This document shows positions 1-11,300 of a DNA stretch of 64,000 nucleotides, piece by piece. A program made the translations under genes and the position numbers. Each line of letters begins with the position of its first letter. The stretch's first letter is position 1. The notes under the pieces are model-generated. The model was not told the DNA's origin and searched no databases. It saw only the letters and a program-made list of their open reading frames with translations. Source of the stretch: Armigeres subalbatus. Its lineage: Eukaryota > Arthropoda > Insecta > Diptera > Culicidae. The stretch lies in contig NC_085139.1 in the NCBI RefSeq assembly GCF_024139115.2, positions 250,390,067 to 250,454,066 on the forward strand, written 5' to 3'.

Positions 1-137
1 AATGTAAATATTATTCATTAAAATAAATGTTCCCTTACAAATATTAGCGCTGAGAAGCGGGGTAGCGGTTTTGTGATAAAGCGTTTTATACAGAAGAAAA
101 CGTAAGGTAACGTAAGTAAGTGTAACATTTACATTTG

Positions 138-143
138 TTTATT
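138..143 (-). promoter_or_regulatory. FAM32A polyadenylation signal AATAAA
   Basis: The minus strand reads AATAAA about 26 bases after the FAM32A stop codon (171-169). This would give a very short 3' UTR. The cleavage site is not visible. Confidence 0.6.
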
Positions 144-168
144 TAGAATTAAGCGAGATAGAATATGC

Positions 169-848
169 TTATTTTGTCCAAGAAACCTTAGGGATATCGA
201 AATGTTCTGTCAGACCATCCAGATGTTGATTAAACTGCTCGACTCTCTGTTTGTGCGTCATCGATGCTTTGTCCATTATCCGTTTCTTTTGCTAAAATAC
301 AATTAGAAAATTATTCAAAATAAATCTCGCGTGATTTTTGAAAACGTCGTAAGTCCAAAAGAGAGGCTCTCTTTGTTTACTTTCTCTTTCGATTATTATG
401 AAGCCATACTAACATTTACATCGGATGTTTCAACAGAGATCTGAAGAAAATAGCTCTGTCTAGCATGCAGAGGTGGAAATATTGCAATAAATGCAAAACT
501 AGCTTCGATATTAGTGAAAGAGAGCGTAATGAAAGAGTCTCTCATTTGGACTTACGACGTTTTCAAAAATCACGCGAGAAATGTCCATTTCGTAGATAAA
601 TGACATAATACCATTTTGTCCTGCATCTTTTTAAACGATTCCTCCGCCTTGGTCAGCACACGCCCCACCGGAGCAGCCTGAGTACGGGCCTGTTCGGCAC
701 TGCTGCCACCACTTTGCTCCAAGCTTTTTTCCACTTTTTCCCGCAGCTTTTCCTTGTCCTTGCTCTTTTTCTTTTTCTTCTTTTTGATTTCCGAATCGGA
801 CTTGAGCTTCAGCTTCCCGCGGCTTACGTGTTCGTACTCGTCCGACAT
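169..848 (-). CDS. FAM32A: FAM32A-family protein, two coding exons (848-612 and 291-169)
   Basis: Small, conserved, lysine-rich nuclear protein; the family is reported in RNA-splicing and apoptosis contexts, which is family knowledge and not visible here. Exon 1 (79 codons) starts MSDEYEHVSRGKLKLK, followed by a run of lysines and a charged helix. It ends at MQDKM before a GT donor (611-610). The acceptor AG is at 293-292, and exon 2 starts QKKRIMDKASMTHKQRVEQF and ends HFDIPKVSWTK-stop. The join is in phase and gives 119 aa, against about 112 in mammals. The tail matches the conserved family ending THKQRVE...LTEH.DIPKVSWTK very closely. The 320 bp intron carries a MITE. The gene is divergent from rictor, whose start codon lies 1.5 kb away. 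The start is the only in-frame ATG at the family N-terminus. Identity is confident; function is inferred from the family. Confidence 0.93.
326..578. mobile_element. MITE inside the FAM32A intron
   Basis: Terminal inverted repeats of about 33 bp begin CTCGCGTGATTTTTGAAAAC on the left and end with the reverse complement on the right. AAAT flanks both sides (322-325 and 579-582), consistent with a 4 bp target duplication. The interior is AT-rich and non-coding. The element fills most of the 320 bp intron, leaving about 34 bp on each side, so the splice signals are intact. Confidence 0.75.
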
Positions 849-1059
849 GGTCCTTGTTCCCGGTGCGAGATCCGACTATTTTGGGTGGTTTCGCGTCTCA
901 GGCCAGGATTTTATTTACGGGTCCGCGGAAATCGACAATCAAAATAAATAAACAAAACTGACGTTTTTAGTACACAGTAATAAAAATTTATTCACAATTG
1001 CAATATTTTAGTTGCTTCATGGGCACACACGCACAGTTTTTTCTACTCAATAGTGAGTA

Positions 1060-1260
1060 CACACCCGTTTCAAATCACTAAGAGACTGAGTGAAATTGTA
1101 TTGCCGTCTCTTTTTTTCCCACGGAAATGTTACTCAATTTTCGTAAAAAGTGGAACTACTCAAAATTTGAGTAGTTCCACTTTTTACGAAAAATGAGTCA
1201 GATTTCCGTGAGAAAAAAAGAGACGGTCTCTGAGTCTCTGAGTGATTTGAAACGGGCGTG
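1060..1260. mobile_element. Foldback MITE with TA flanks in the divergent promoter
   Basis: A near-palindrome of about 100 bp per arm, centred near 1166, with outer ends CACACCCGTTTCAAATCACT and its near reverse complement ending CGGGCGTG. TA dinucleotides flank both ends (1058-1059, 1261-1262), fitting a Tc1/mariner-type target. The centre reads AGTGGAACTACTCAAA then TTTGAGTAGTTCCACT, an almost perfect stem. Confidence 0.7.
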
Positions 1261-1297
1261 TAGTTTTGTATTGCTATCTCTTTCTTCCAACCCGGTA

Positions 1298-1465
1298 CAC
1301 GGAGATTCTCGTTTACCCATTAATTAGTACTTTTCTTTGCTATCTTTTTCTCTCTCCAAAAATGAGTAATTCCGCCGAACTTAAAAAAATGGGTAAATTT
1401 TTCTGCATGAAGAAAGAGATAGTATATAAAAGTACCCATTAATGAGTAAATTGAGTTTCTCCGTG
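1298..1465. repeat. Second foldback element in the divergent promoter
   Basis: The left arm CACGGAGATTCTCGTTTACC pairs with a right arm ending GAGTTTCTCCGTG. Both arms contain the motif TACCCATTAAT followed by a CT-rich run. A further related half-arm follows at 1470-1620. The shared CTTTG..ATCTCTTTCT motif suggests that these repeats and the element at 1060-1260 are related. Confidence 0.55.
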
Positions 1466-2344
1466 CAAGAATCGTTTACTAATTAATGGGTATTTTTTCT
1501 TTGCCATCTCTTTCTCTCTGCTAAATTTTACTCAATTTTTATTGAAAGTGGAACCTGGAAATTTGAGTTCCACTTTTTTTTAAAGTGGGTAAAATTTCTG
1601 TGGGAAAAAAGAGAAAAAATAAAAATCTACTCACCGGTAAAATCAAAATGAGCGCGCACTACACAGGTTTTCATGCTGAAGATCTGAATCAAATGAATAT
1701 TGTTTACAAAGAAACCCAAAACTATCAAAAAAGGGTTGTTTTCACTCAAAATCGTACTTTTGGCCAATAATTTAATTATGAGTAAAATTACTTTTCTGAG
1801 GTAGTTTGCCTTTAATTACATGCGAACAATCTACCCAAGGCTATGAGTTTAGTTTAGCCAAAGTGGATTTTGTTCACTATAGGTAAATTTATTGTCAATA
1901 AGCGAATTTGAGTACCTGAACCAAACCCGCAATGACTCGTTTTATGGCACCGTGCACATTCTCCTTATACCGTGTATGCACGTATGCTGCAAGGGCCAAA
2001 TACCATCGAGCTTGATGTTTGGTCTCATGAGCAAGAGCAGGACAACACACAACCAACAACACCGCGCACGGCAGAGCGAGAAGCCAAGCCCCGCACGGTG
2101 CTGCTGCTAACCAAAAATTTTGATCGTTCGTCCGTCGCGGTTCATTCATCAGAAATTTCAGAAGCAGAATCATGAAGAAGAGTGTTTGCGCGTCGAAGAC
2201 GGAATTATCGGGCGAAAATTGTACGGGAAATCGCGTCGCGAACCGCTGGTAAAGTGAACGGGTGTGCAAACTGTGCTCGGGAGTGCCGCGAACGCCGGAA
2301 GTGTAGAATCGACCCCGGACGGCAGCCGCCAGCAGCGGAAAACG

Positions 2345-2393
2345 ATGAATATGTCCAGCTGGATGATACGCAATCGGAGCCAGCGACAGAGAA
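2345..2393 (+). CDS. rictor: Rictor coding exon 1
   Basis: Sixteen codons plus one base: MNMSSWMIRNRSQRQR, then A before donor GTAAAT at 2394. Exon 2 supplies GT, giving a Ser codon and then RPAPEDCYRLDMGK. The frame is open across the join, and the basic RNRSQRQR stretch resembles the Arg-rich start of other Rictors. This is an inference from phase and resemblance; no transcript is available. If it is wrong, translation could begin at the ATG at 36141, which would drop 28 residues. Confidence 0.75.
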
Positions 2394-5300
2394 GTAAATA
2401 TTTTGCCTGCGCCTGTACCCCTAATACGGGGCGATTGGGGCCCGTCCCGTCGTCATTTTTGTTTTAATGGGAGTCCGTTTACGTCGTCTCTGCGGTAGAA
2501 ATTCCGTTCCGGGGGTAGGCTTTGGGAATGTGGATGCAGAAAACAGGAAGTGATTGAATGGCGCGGGGGGCGCTACGGGGAAATTTGTGAGGTGCGGACT
2601 GGTTGTCGGACAGTGAAAATCTCCTTGCCGTGTTATTAGGTCATGCTTTACCAATAAACATCCGTAGTGTTCATTAGGGTGGCTCAAAAGTGGATATGTG
2701 AAGAAAATTACTTTTGCTGGAAAAATCATTTATACGTTGTGATTATTGTTGAAAACGAGTATGTGAACAATAGTGAATCAACGGAAGTTAGTTCTTCGAT
2801 GATGCCGCCAGTGTGCTCATACGACTAATCATCACCGTTCATCTGATGGAGTTGACGCTTCAAGGACTAGGATTTACTCATATTTCTAACATCACTAAAT
2901 TATTACAGATTATTATTATTTATAATTACCCCTTTAGGTGATTCAATGTTTTGAGCTGGGAGCTTGTTATTAATTTGACTCATCGAGCAAATGACGCGCA
3001 AAAAATCATATAGCGAAGGAATATTTCCTACGAGAACTTTCATCAAAATATTTTTTTTCATTTACCTATTTTTTTTTCTTTTAAATGTTTTCATAAAATT
3101 TGGACATCCTTTAACAAGAATTAACATTTCTTTTTTCCGCTTCAAGGACTAGGATTTATTCATATTACTAACATCACTAAATTATTACAGATTATTATTA
3201 TTTATAATTACCCCTTTAGGTGATTCAATGTTTTGAGCTGGGAGCTTGTTATACGCTAAGAGAAGAATGAATTCTGTCATCAGAAGAAAAAGTAGAATCA
3301 TGAAAAAAATTTCACAGCGAGGTATGGAATGCAGCTTTCAAAATAATTTTCAAAATTTCAAAATAAAATTTATTTATAAATAATTTATAGCATGAGGTTA
3401 GAATTTTTATTATCTACATTATACATATATTAATTTGATTGTTAATGACAATGAAGTTTTTTCTTGAAATGATTCCGGAGATGGTACTACTTTTAATCTT
3501 AATTGAATTTCTAATCCCGCCTAATAAATCATTTTCAAAAAAATCTCTGTAATTTTTAAAATTATTTTCAATTCCATTGGCTATACCTTGCCGTGTTAAA
3601 TTTCAGTGATTCTACTTTTCCTCTGATGACAGCGTTCATCCACTTCTCCTCGCGTATTAAGTTGACTCATCGAGCAAATGACGCGCAAAAAATCATATAG
3701 CGAAGGAATATTTCCTACGAGAACTTTCATCAAAATATTTTTTTTCATTTACCTATGGTTTTTCTTTTGAATGTTTACATAAAATTTGGACATCCTTTAA
3801 CAAGAATTAACATTTCTTTTTGCCTAGCACGCCTTATGAAACGAGTCACGAGGGAATGTCTTGAGTTGGCGATTTGATGTTGCATAAAGAAGCAGAAGGA
3901 TACCTATATGATATACAGCATGGGTTCCCAAACTGTGGATCGCGACCCGCAGTAGCGTCGTGGGCTGATTACAGGGTTTTACGACTACGCGGATTTCGCG
4001 ATTTTCGCGGTTTTCGCGGATTTACATTACGGTTTTAGGGTTTCGCGCGGATTTGGCGCGGATTTAGTTTTAGGTGAAAATTTTCTAAATAAAACGCTAA
4101 AACTAAGGAAATGTATTTAAATAGTAGTTTGTGCAACTAGTTGCAAAAAGATGATTTTTTCAGCACGAGTTGTACGTTTATCCAACGAGGCTTGCCGAGT
4201 TGGATAAATACTACGAGTGCTGAAAAAATCGAGTTTTGCAACGAGTTACACACGCTATTTTTTGCAATGACGAAAAATAGGCTTTAATATGATAAATCTA
4301 TACCAAAATTGTACAATCGAATTTACTCCACATGATCATTCATGCCAATAAATTATGTTGCGGCAGAGAACAATAAGATTCCATCTTATCGTGTTAAATT
4401 GCATAGCTTGAAAAGCTATGAAGCGATGGATGCAATTGCCTTTGGAAAATTGTGATGTTATGTCCAACAAACCATTTCATTTATTACGAGACGCTTAGAG
4501 TACACTATTTAAACACTCACCCAAACTAATTCAGCTAAATGTAGTCATGTAACTACTGTCCCAATGTAGGTTTTTTCATTATAGCACCCAAATGAGTGCT
4601 ATAATGAATATTATGCAACCCATTTGAGTTGCATAATGGTCATTAAAGCACCCATTCTGTTGGTATGGAAAAGTAGGCCGTTTTATCACTCAAATGACAA
4701 CTGTAAACCAGGTATTATGATCAGGAATTGCAAAAAATTAGTATGATGCCTATCTAGATGGGCTTTATTTTCATTAGCAAATGTTGTTGAGAACAAATTT
4801 ACGTTTCAAGGTTATTAACATTATTTTTCGGATATGTCCAAGTCCTTATTTAATGGCATGCATTACACTCTCAAGCATTATTTAAACAAATGTTATGAGG
4901 AGAGATACGCCACTTGTTGTCATTTTTAATCCATTCTAAAACACGACGCACACAAACCATGTCTATTGAAGGACATGAACACCCATTTTCATCTTGTCAA
5001 TTTCTTTGTAATTCCAAGATATTTGTCAGTTTCTGATTGGTTGTTTCTTTTACGATGAACCACTCAGCATGATATATTATATCATTCTTCAAAAGTCGTC
5101 AGGAATTCTTTCATAATATTGGAACATTTTATATTTCCTTTATAACAATCATCTACACAGTTGAAAATTCTGAAAATTACACGCCATGGAAATAATCAAA
5201 CGCTTATTTTTATGTTCAATAGCCTCTAATTTTACATTCAACTTTTTCTTGTACGCTATATTGAATACAAGCTCCATAGTAACGACAACCTGTAATTTTA

Positions 5301-8300
5301 AAAAGTGATGGAAAATTGAGTCGAATCGAATGGAGCCTTTTTGTTACATCATACCTATATGCTGTAACATTTTTATACTGTGTAGAACTGGAGCGGTGAC
5401 CGCAGGTGACTATAGAAAATCGAAAAAAAATCCGCCTTGAATTTACAAAAGAGTTTTAGCGATGATCACAGAAATTTCTTTAATAAGTGCTCAAAAATAG
5501 AACCAGGAGTTTATATCTGGGCAGAAATATCTGGGATGAATCTGCGAACGAAAGATGAATTTCGACAGGAGTTCTCGGAGTTTTTAAACGAAATTCCAGT
5601 AAGAATAGTCAAAAAAATGTCTTCATAAACTTTTAGAAACGCTTGTTACAAGAATTGAAGGAGAAATAACGGACTAATTTCTGTAGGATTTTACGCAAAT
5701 TATTCTGCCGTGTTTCCAAAGAAATTTCTTCTGAAATTTCTTTTTCTCTTTTGAAAAATCTTTTTCACATAAAAATGTTCCTCTGAAATTTTTGAAGGAA
5801 TTTACGCTTAATTCTGACTTAAAAATCAACGGAGCTTGAGCAACTATGTTAGATTTTGTTCAAATATTTGTTTAACAGAAATTTTGTTTAAAAAACGCAG
5901 CTTCATTGTCTAATTCCTTAATATCTACGCAATTTTGCCGTGTGATCAATAACTACAACAAAGCTGCATAATTAGTAACTTCAAAAGAAATTGGTGTTTT
6001 GGCAGATTTTTTAATACTTGCCACGTTTATCTTTAATCAATTATGATCAAATCTGGCATTAACATTCCTTTGTATATCAACGTACCTTGTGCCGAATTTT
6101 ATAAAGTTATAACCCGGACAATAACGGAACAAAACATGCCAAAACCATCATCTAATGCAAAAAGTGGTGCTTATGCAAATTGATTATTGCAATGTGCTTA
6201 TGTATTGTGCAAAATTATGCAATGTGCTTATGTATTGACTGTTCAGTTCTTGTTCTCTTAGATTCAGTACTTCTAGTGGTGAATAAGGCCGTTTAGAAGG
6301 GTTGTAATACTTACCGCAGTTTTATTAGTCCTATTATCATTTTGACACAAACATATGTTGCAGTTTAAAATCCTATTTGAAATCAGTAATATTGTAAAAG
6401 AGCTTGAAAAGAAGACGTTCAATACATTGTTATACAAAAATTGACATTTAACGTGTATTTCCTCAAAATTTAGATCTGGATCGCGCGGATTTAGCGCGGA
6501 ATGGATTTCATGTAGCGCGGAAATGGCGCGGATTTGATTTTAGTCGGCGCGTATTTGGCGCGGAAAATATTTCAGGATCTCCGTAACAACCCTGTGATTA
6601 TTGATTGGTCACGAAAGACAAAAATCTTAATTCTTCTTTCGTCTTTCTCTAATATACCGGATGTCATTTCACTATTGCGGAAACGAGAACGTTACCCTCA
6701 TGGGCGTAGCCAGGATTTCGTGAAGGGGGGGGGGCAACTTTTTTGGTCTTCTAAATCGTAGTTTTATAGTAGTTTTATAAAAACACATGAATATTAACAC
6801 ATGAAACCAAATCGAAACAATAATGATTAAAACAATAATGGATTTAAAAATGCGTGATTCATTGCTCATTAGATATTTTTAAATAAAGTGAAAAAAATAT
6901 TAACGAACTTAGTATTCAGAAAGAATATTAAATCTTCCATTCTTCCATAAGTTTAAGAAAACTAGAACCATACATCTGAATTTCTAAACAAATCCTCTCT
7001 GAAATAATATTTAATATAAAATAGGCAGAAAAATCAATATTCAAGCTTTCTCCAGGAATTCCTTCGACAATTGCTCCTGGTATTCAATCCGAAATTCTAT
7101 CAGGGATTCTTTGGGAATGCCTCCAGCAACTTCTTCAGCAGTGTCTTCAAGAATTCCACCATAAATTTTGCCGGGAATTGATCCGAAAATTCCACCATTA
7201 TTCACCAGAATTCCCTGCAATAATTCAAATAATTTCGTGCTGTTTCCCATAATTTTTAAGAATAAGAATATTCCGTGGAAATTCCACAGAGTTGCCAGTA
7301 AACATTCCTGAGAATTTCACGAAAAATCTTCGAATTTCTTGTGCAAATTCCATAAAATTTTCCGTGAATTGTTTCGAATAATTTCTTGTGAAAATTTCAA
7401 AGAATTTCTCCAGGAATTCCACCGGAAATTTATACAGAAATTATACCGAAAATTAAATCAACAATGGAATTTCCGGAGGAGTTCCTAGATTAATTCCCAA
7501 TGAAATCCTGAAAGAATTCCGGTGGAAACTTCAAGATTTCCACTGGGAGATCCTCCAGGAGTTTCCCCGAAAATTCCTCTTGGAATTCTTCCAGGAGTTC
7601 CACCGGCATTTCCAATTTCTTTAGGATTTCCTTCGAAAATTATTCCGGTAGTTCTATCGGCAGTTTCTCTGAAAATTCTTCCGGGAATTTCGGCAGAATT
7701 GGAATTTATTTAGGCTTCTTCAGGAATTTATATAGATTTTCCACCAGAAGCTCCTCCGAGAATTTCTCTGCGAGCTCCTCAGGGAATTCTCCGGGAGGTC
7801 CTCTGATGATGATGATGGTCCACTAACTCCTACAAACCCCAACAAAGGTTTCAGCTAGACGAGATTTGTCTATAAGATGAATTCCCTTGTTTCCGAGAAT
7901 GCTTCTGGTAGTTTCCCCGGGGTTCCTTTGAAAATTCTCCCGGGAGTTTCTTCAGAAATTCTTCCAGAAAATTCCTACGTGAGTTCCTCCGGGAATTCCA
8001 CCAGCAATTCATCCGGGAGTTTCTCCGGAAATTCCTCTGGGAGTTCCACCAGAAGCTATTCCAGGAAATTATTCAGGCTTTTTTTCAGGAAATCATTTAG
8101 GCTTTCTTCAGAAATTAAGCTGGAAATTCCTCCCGAAGTTCTTGCGATAGTTTCTCTGGGAGCTCATCCGGGAGGTCCTCTAGGAATTCTTCTAGGAGTT
8201 CCTCCTGAAAGTCCTCCGGGAGATCTTACGGGAGCTCCTCCGGCAGTTCCTTCGGGAATTCCTCCAGGAGCAGTTTCTACGAGAATCCCTCCGGGAGTTT

Positions 8301-11300
8301 TACAGGCAGTTTCTCAGGGTGTTTCTCTGAAAAGGAACTCCCAGAGTAATTTCCGGAGGAACTCCCGGGGGATTTTCTATAGGAATTTCCGGAGAAATTA
8401 TCAAAGGAATTCTCGGAGGAACTGCCGGTGGAACTTCTAAAGGAATTTATTGAAGAACTACAGGAAGAATTTGGAGGAACTCTCGTAAGAATTCTAGGAT
8501 GAACTTCCAAAGGAACTTCCGTAAAAATTCCAGGAGGAACTCCTGGAAGAATTCTTAAAAGAACCTCCTGGAGGGATTCCCGTAAGAACTCCCAGAGAAA
8601 TTCTCCGAGGAACTTCTGGAGGAATTTGTAGATAAATGCCTAAAGAAATGCTAAATGAATTCCTGGAAGAAAGCCTGATTGAATTCCCGAAGGAACTACT
8701 GGTGGAACTTCAGAGGAACATCCGGTGGAATACCCTAGAGGAAGAGAAAAAATATTTCTGAAGGAACTTCCGAAATCCCATTTTCCGTGAAATTCCTGCC
8801 AAATATCGTCCAGGAATTCCTTGTAAAGTTCCTGGAGGTATTACCGGAAAATTTCTTGGAAAAACTCCTGGAAGAACTCCCGGAGAAACTCCCACAAGCA
8901 CTTCCGGAGGAATTCCCACATGGAAGTCCTGAAATAATTTTTAGAGAAGTTCCTAAAGGAATTTCCGAAAAAATATCTGAAGGAATTCCCAGAAAAATAC
9001 CAGGAGTAATTAATGCAGAAATTCCCAGATGAAATCCTGAAAGTATTCCCAGATGAATTGCTGAAGAAAATCCCTGCGGATTGTTCCGAAGAAATTTCTG
9101 GAAGATCTCTTGGCAGATATCCGAGTAAACTCCGAGTGAAGTCTGGAAGGAATTCTAGTACACTTCCACGGAAAATCTCCCGGGAGAATTCCTGAAGGAA
9201 TTCCTGGAGAAAACTAGGGAAAACATGAAGAAACTCCCGAAAAAATACCTGTAAAAATTTCTGGGGAAATACTTGGACGAATTCCAGGAGAAATTCATGA
9301 AGATATTTCTAGAGGATTTTTTGATGGATATTCTGAAGTAATTGCGAAAAGAATTCCAGATTGGAATGCTAGATGATTTCGCTATTGAATGTTTGGAGGT
9401 ATTCCCGAAAAATCCCGGAGGAATTAAAGGAAGAGTTCCGCGAGGAATGCCCGGAGAAGTTCCTAGAAGAATTTCCGAAGGAATTTCTTATAGATTTACA
9501 AGTGAAATTATGAGGCCAAATCGGAGGATTTCCGTCATAAATTTTTGAAGAAACTTCTGATAGAATTTTGGGAAGAAATTCCGTATGTATTCTTGGCGGA
9601 ACTCTCGAATGCATGCCTGAAGGAAATGCCGGATTCTTCCTGAAGAGAGAATAGCCGAAGAAATATCTAGAAGAAAATCTTGGAGAGAAGAAAAGAAATC
9701 TTCAAGGAATTTCCTCATGAATTTCCTAAAAAAAAATAGTGGTGGGTTTCTAGATAAGGACGAATTATAATTACATGAGAAGGATTTTCGAACGAATCGA
9801 ATCGAATTTTCGATTTGTTTGAATTCCATTAGTAACGGAGTTATAGCTATAGATTCAGTAACTTAGACTAAATGATAACAAAATTCCAATCATTTAGTTT
9901 AAGTTACTGCAACTAGCGCTCTAACTCCGTTATTAGTTAATTCAATAACGAACCATTAGGCAAAGTTGTAGAAAAACCTTCGCACTAGAAGTCCACCATA
10001 CAACATGATTTGAAATTCAGCTTCTGGAATGTGTTATTGACAAACTACTAAATGATCGAACGCAAATTACTGAATGATCGTTAACATCCTTGGTTCCCAG
10101 GGGAGCCTCTAGAAGGATTTCAAGGAGAATTTTTGAGCCCGAAATGTTTCGAGTTGTTTTGAACTTTCATATATTATGGATCCTGGATGCCCTAATAAGT
10201 TTTGGGAATCTTTTGAATTTCAACCACCAATTTCTGTATATGATTGGATCGTAAAGTGCACATGTTTGGGGGAATTCATTTCAGTACCCGTTCAATCTTT
10301 CCACAATTTAGGGGGGGCAACGCCCCCCCCCCTTGGCTACGCCCTTGGTTACCCTGGCATTTGTGCTGGCATGGAAGATGTGAATAGCGTTACATCCAGC
10401 TTAACGGATTTCCATGATAAACCACTTAATCCAAAGATTATGAATACACGCCTCCACTTCACACTGTCGCCGCAGTGCCGTGACGAGCTCTTCGACTTCG
10501 GTGATCTCGTCCAGGTCTTTTACCCTTAGATTCACCTCCGTCGTGAGTGCCCTCACCTTGACCGTCTCGCCTAGAATTTCCTCCGCCAACACCCCGCTTC
10601 AGCTCGAGGATCATCTCGCCCGTCCGGGTGCGTCTTATTCGACGTACGTCGGCGCCGAGTTCAGCGAGCTTGACGTCACTCCTCATCGCCTTCAAGACGT
10701 CCGATACTTAGCCTCGTCCGTCCTGATGACTAGGGCATCGCCCCTGGAGCGATTGGCAGCTACCCTAGACTTCTTGCTACCCTCATTCGCCTGGGCCTTC
10801 ATCTCCCTCTATTTTCCTGGTCTGGGGCGGCTGAGAGCTCTCAGCCTGCCGTAACGCCTTACCACCGTCTTTCCTGGATGGACGAACCTTTCCAGGTCCT
10901 TCCTCCCCCGGTTATGGAGGTACCTGGCCGGGGTTCAGCTTCCCAACCCCACTACCCTTGTTTGGGGTAGTAAACCTCCGCGTTTTGGAGCGGCCCCCAG
11001 GGAGCTCATCCCCTGGAGACTGTCTCCCCCGTTTTTGTGTCTGCTCCGTTGGAGCAGTCACCCCCGACGTGCCCGCGAATACTTGAGCCTCAGTCTGGGT
11101 AGACTTTGGCACCACCGTCTTCGCTGACATGCCCTCGGTCGATTCGACCTTGCCCGAGTCCGCGAATCCTTGGGCTCAGTCTGGGTAGACCTCGATTCCA
11201 CAGATTTCACGGGTTTGCACTTGGCCGTCCCGACGCCTTCTCCAGCTAGGCGTCGAACATCGACTTTCGAAGTTTCAGCAAGCTCCCCTTGAGGTCCTTG

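Larger units (their letters stand above)
849..2344. promoter_or_regulatory. Shared FAM32A/rictor divergent promoter and 5' UTR region
   Basis: This is the only sequence between the two divergent start codons, so both promoters and 5' UTRs should lie here unless upstream non-coding exons exist. The ends are GC-richer (849-930 beside FAM32A, 2040-2344 beside rictor), as expected for 5' UTRs. The middle is AT-rich and holds at least two foldback elements. No TATA box can be assigned with confidence. ORFs at 1892-2400 are not supported as coding and overlap the probable rictor 5' UTR. Confidence 0.45.

Noticed and set aside
1892..2400. ORFs in the rictor 5' region (for example 1895-2269 minus, 2182-2397 plus)
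   Set aside because: No recognisable domain, and they overlap the expected 5' UTR and promoter of rictor.
7522..9829. Several ORFs rich in Pro, Ser, Asn and Glu
   Set aside because: Same repeat theme in decayed form; no start context, no domain, both strands open.
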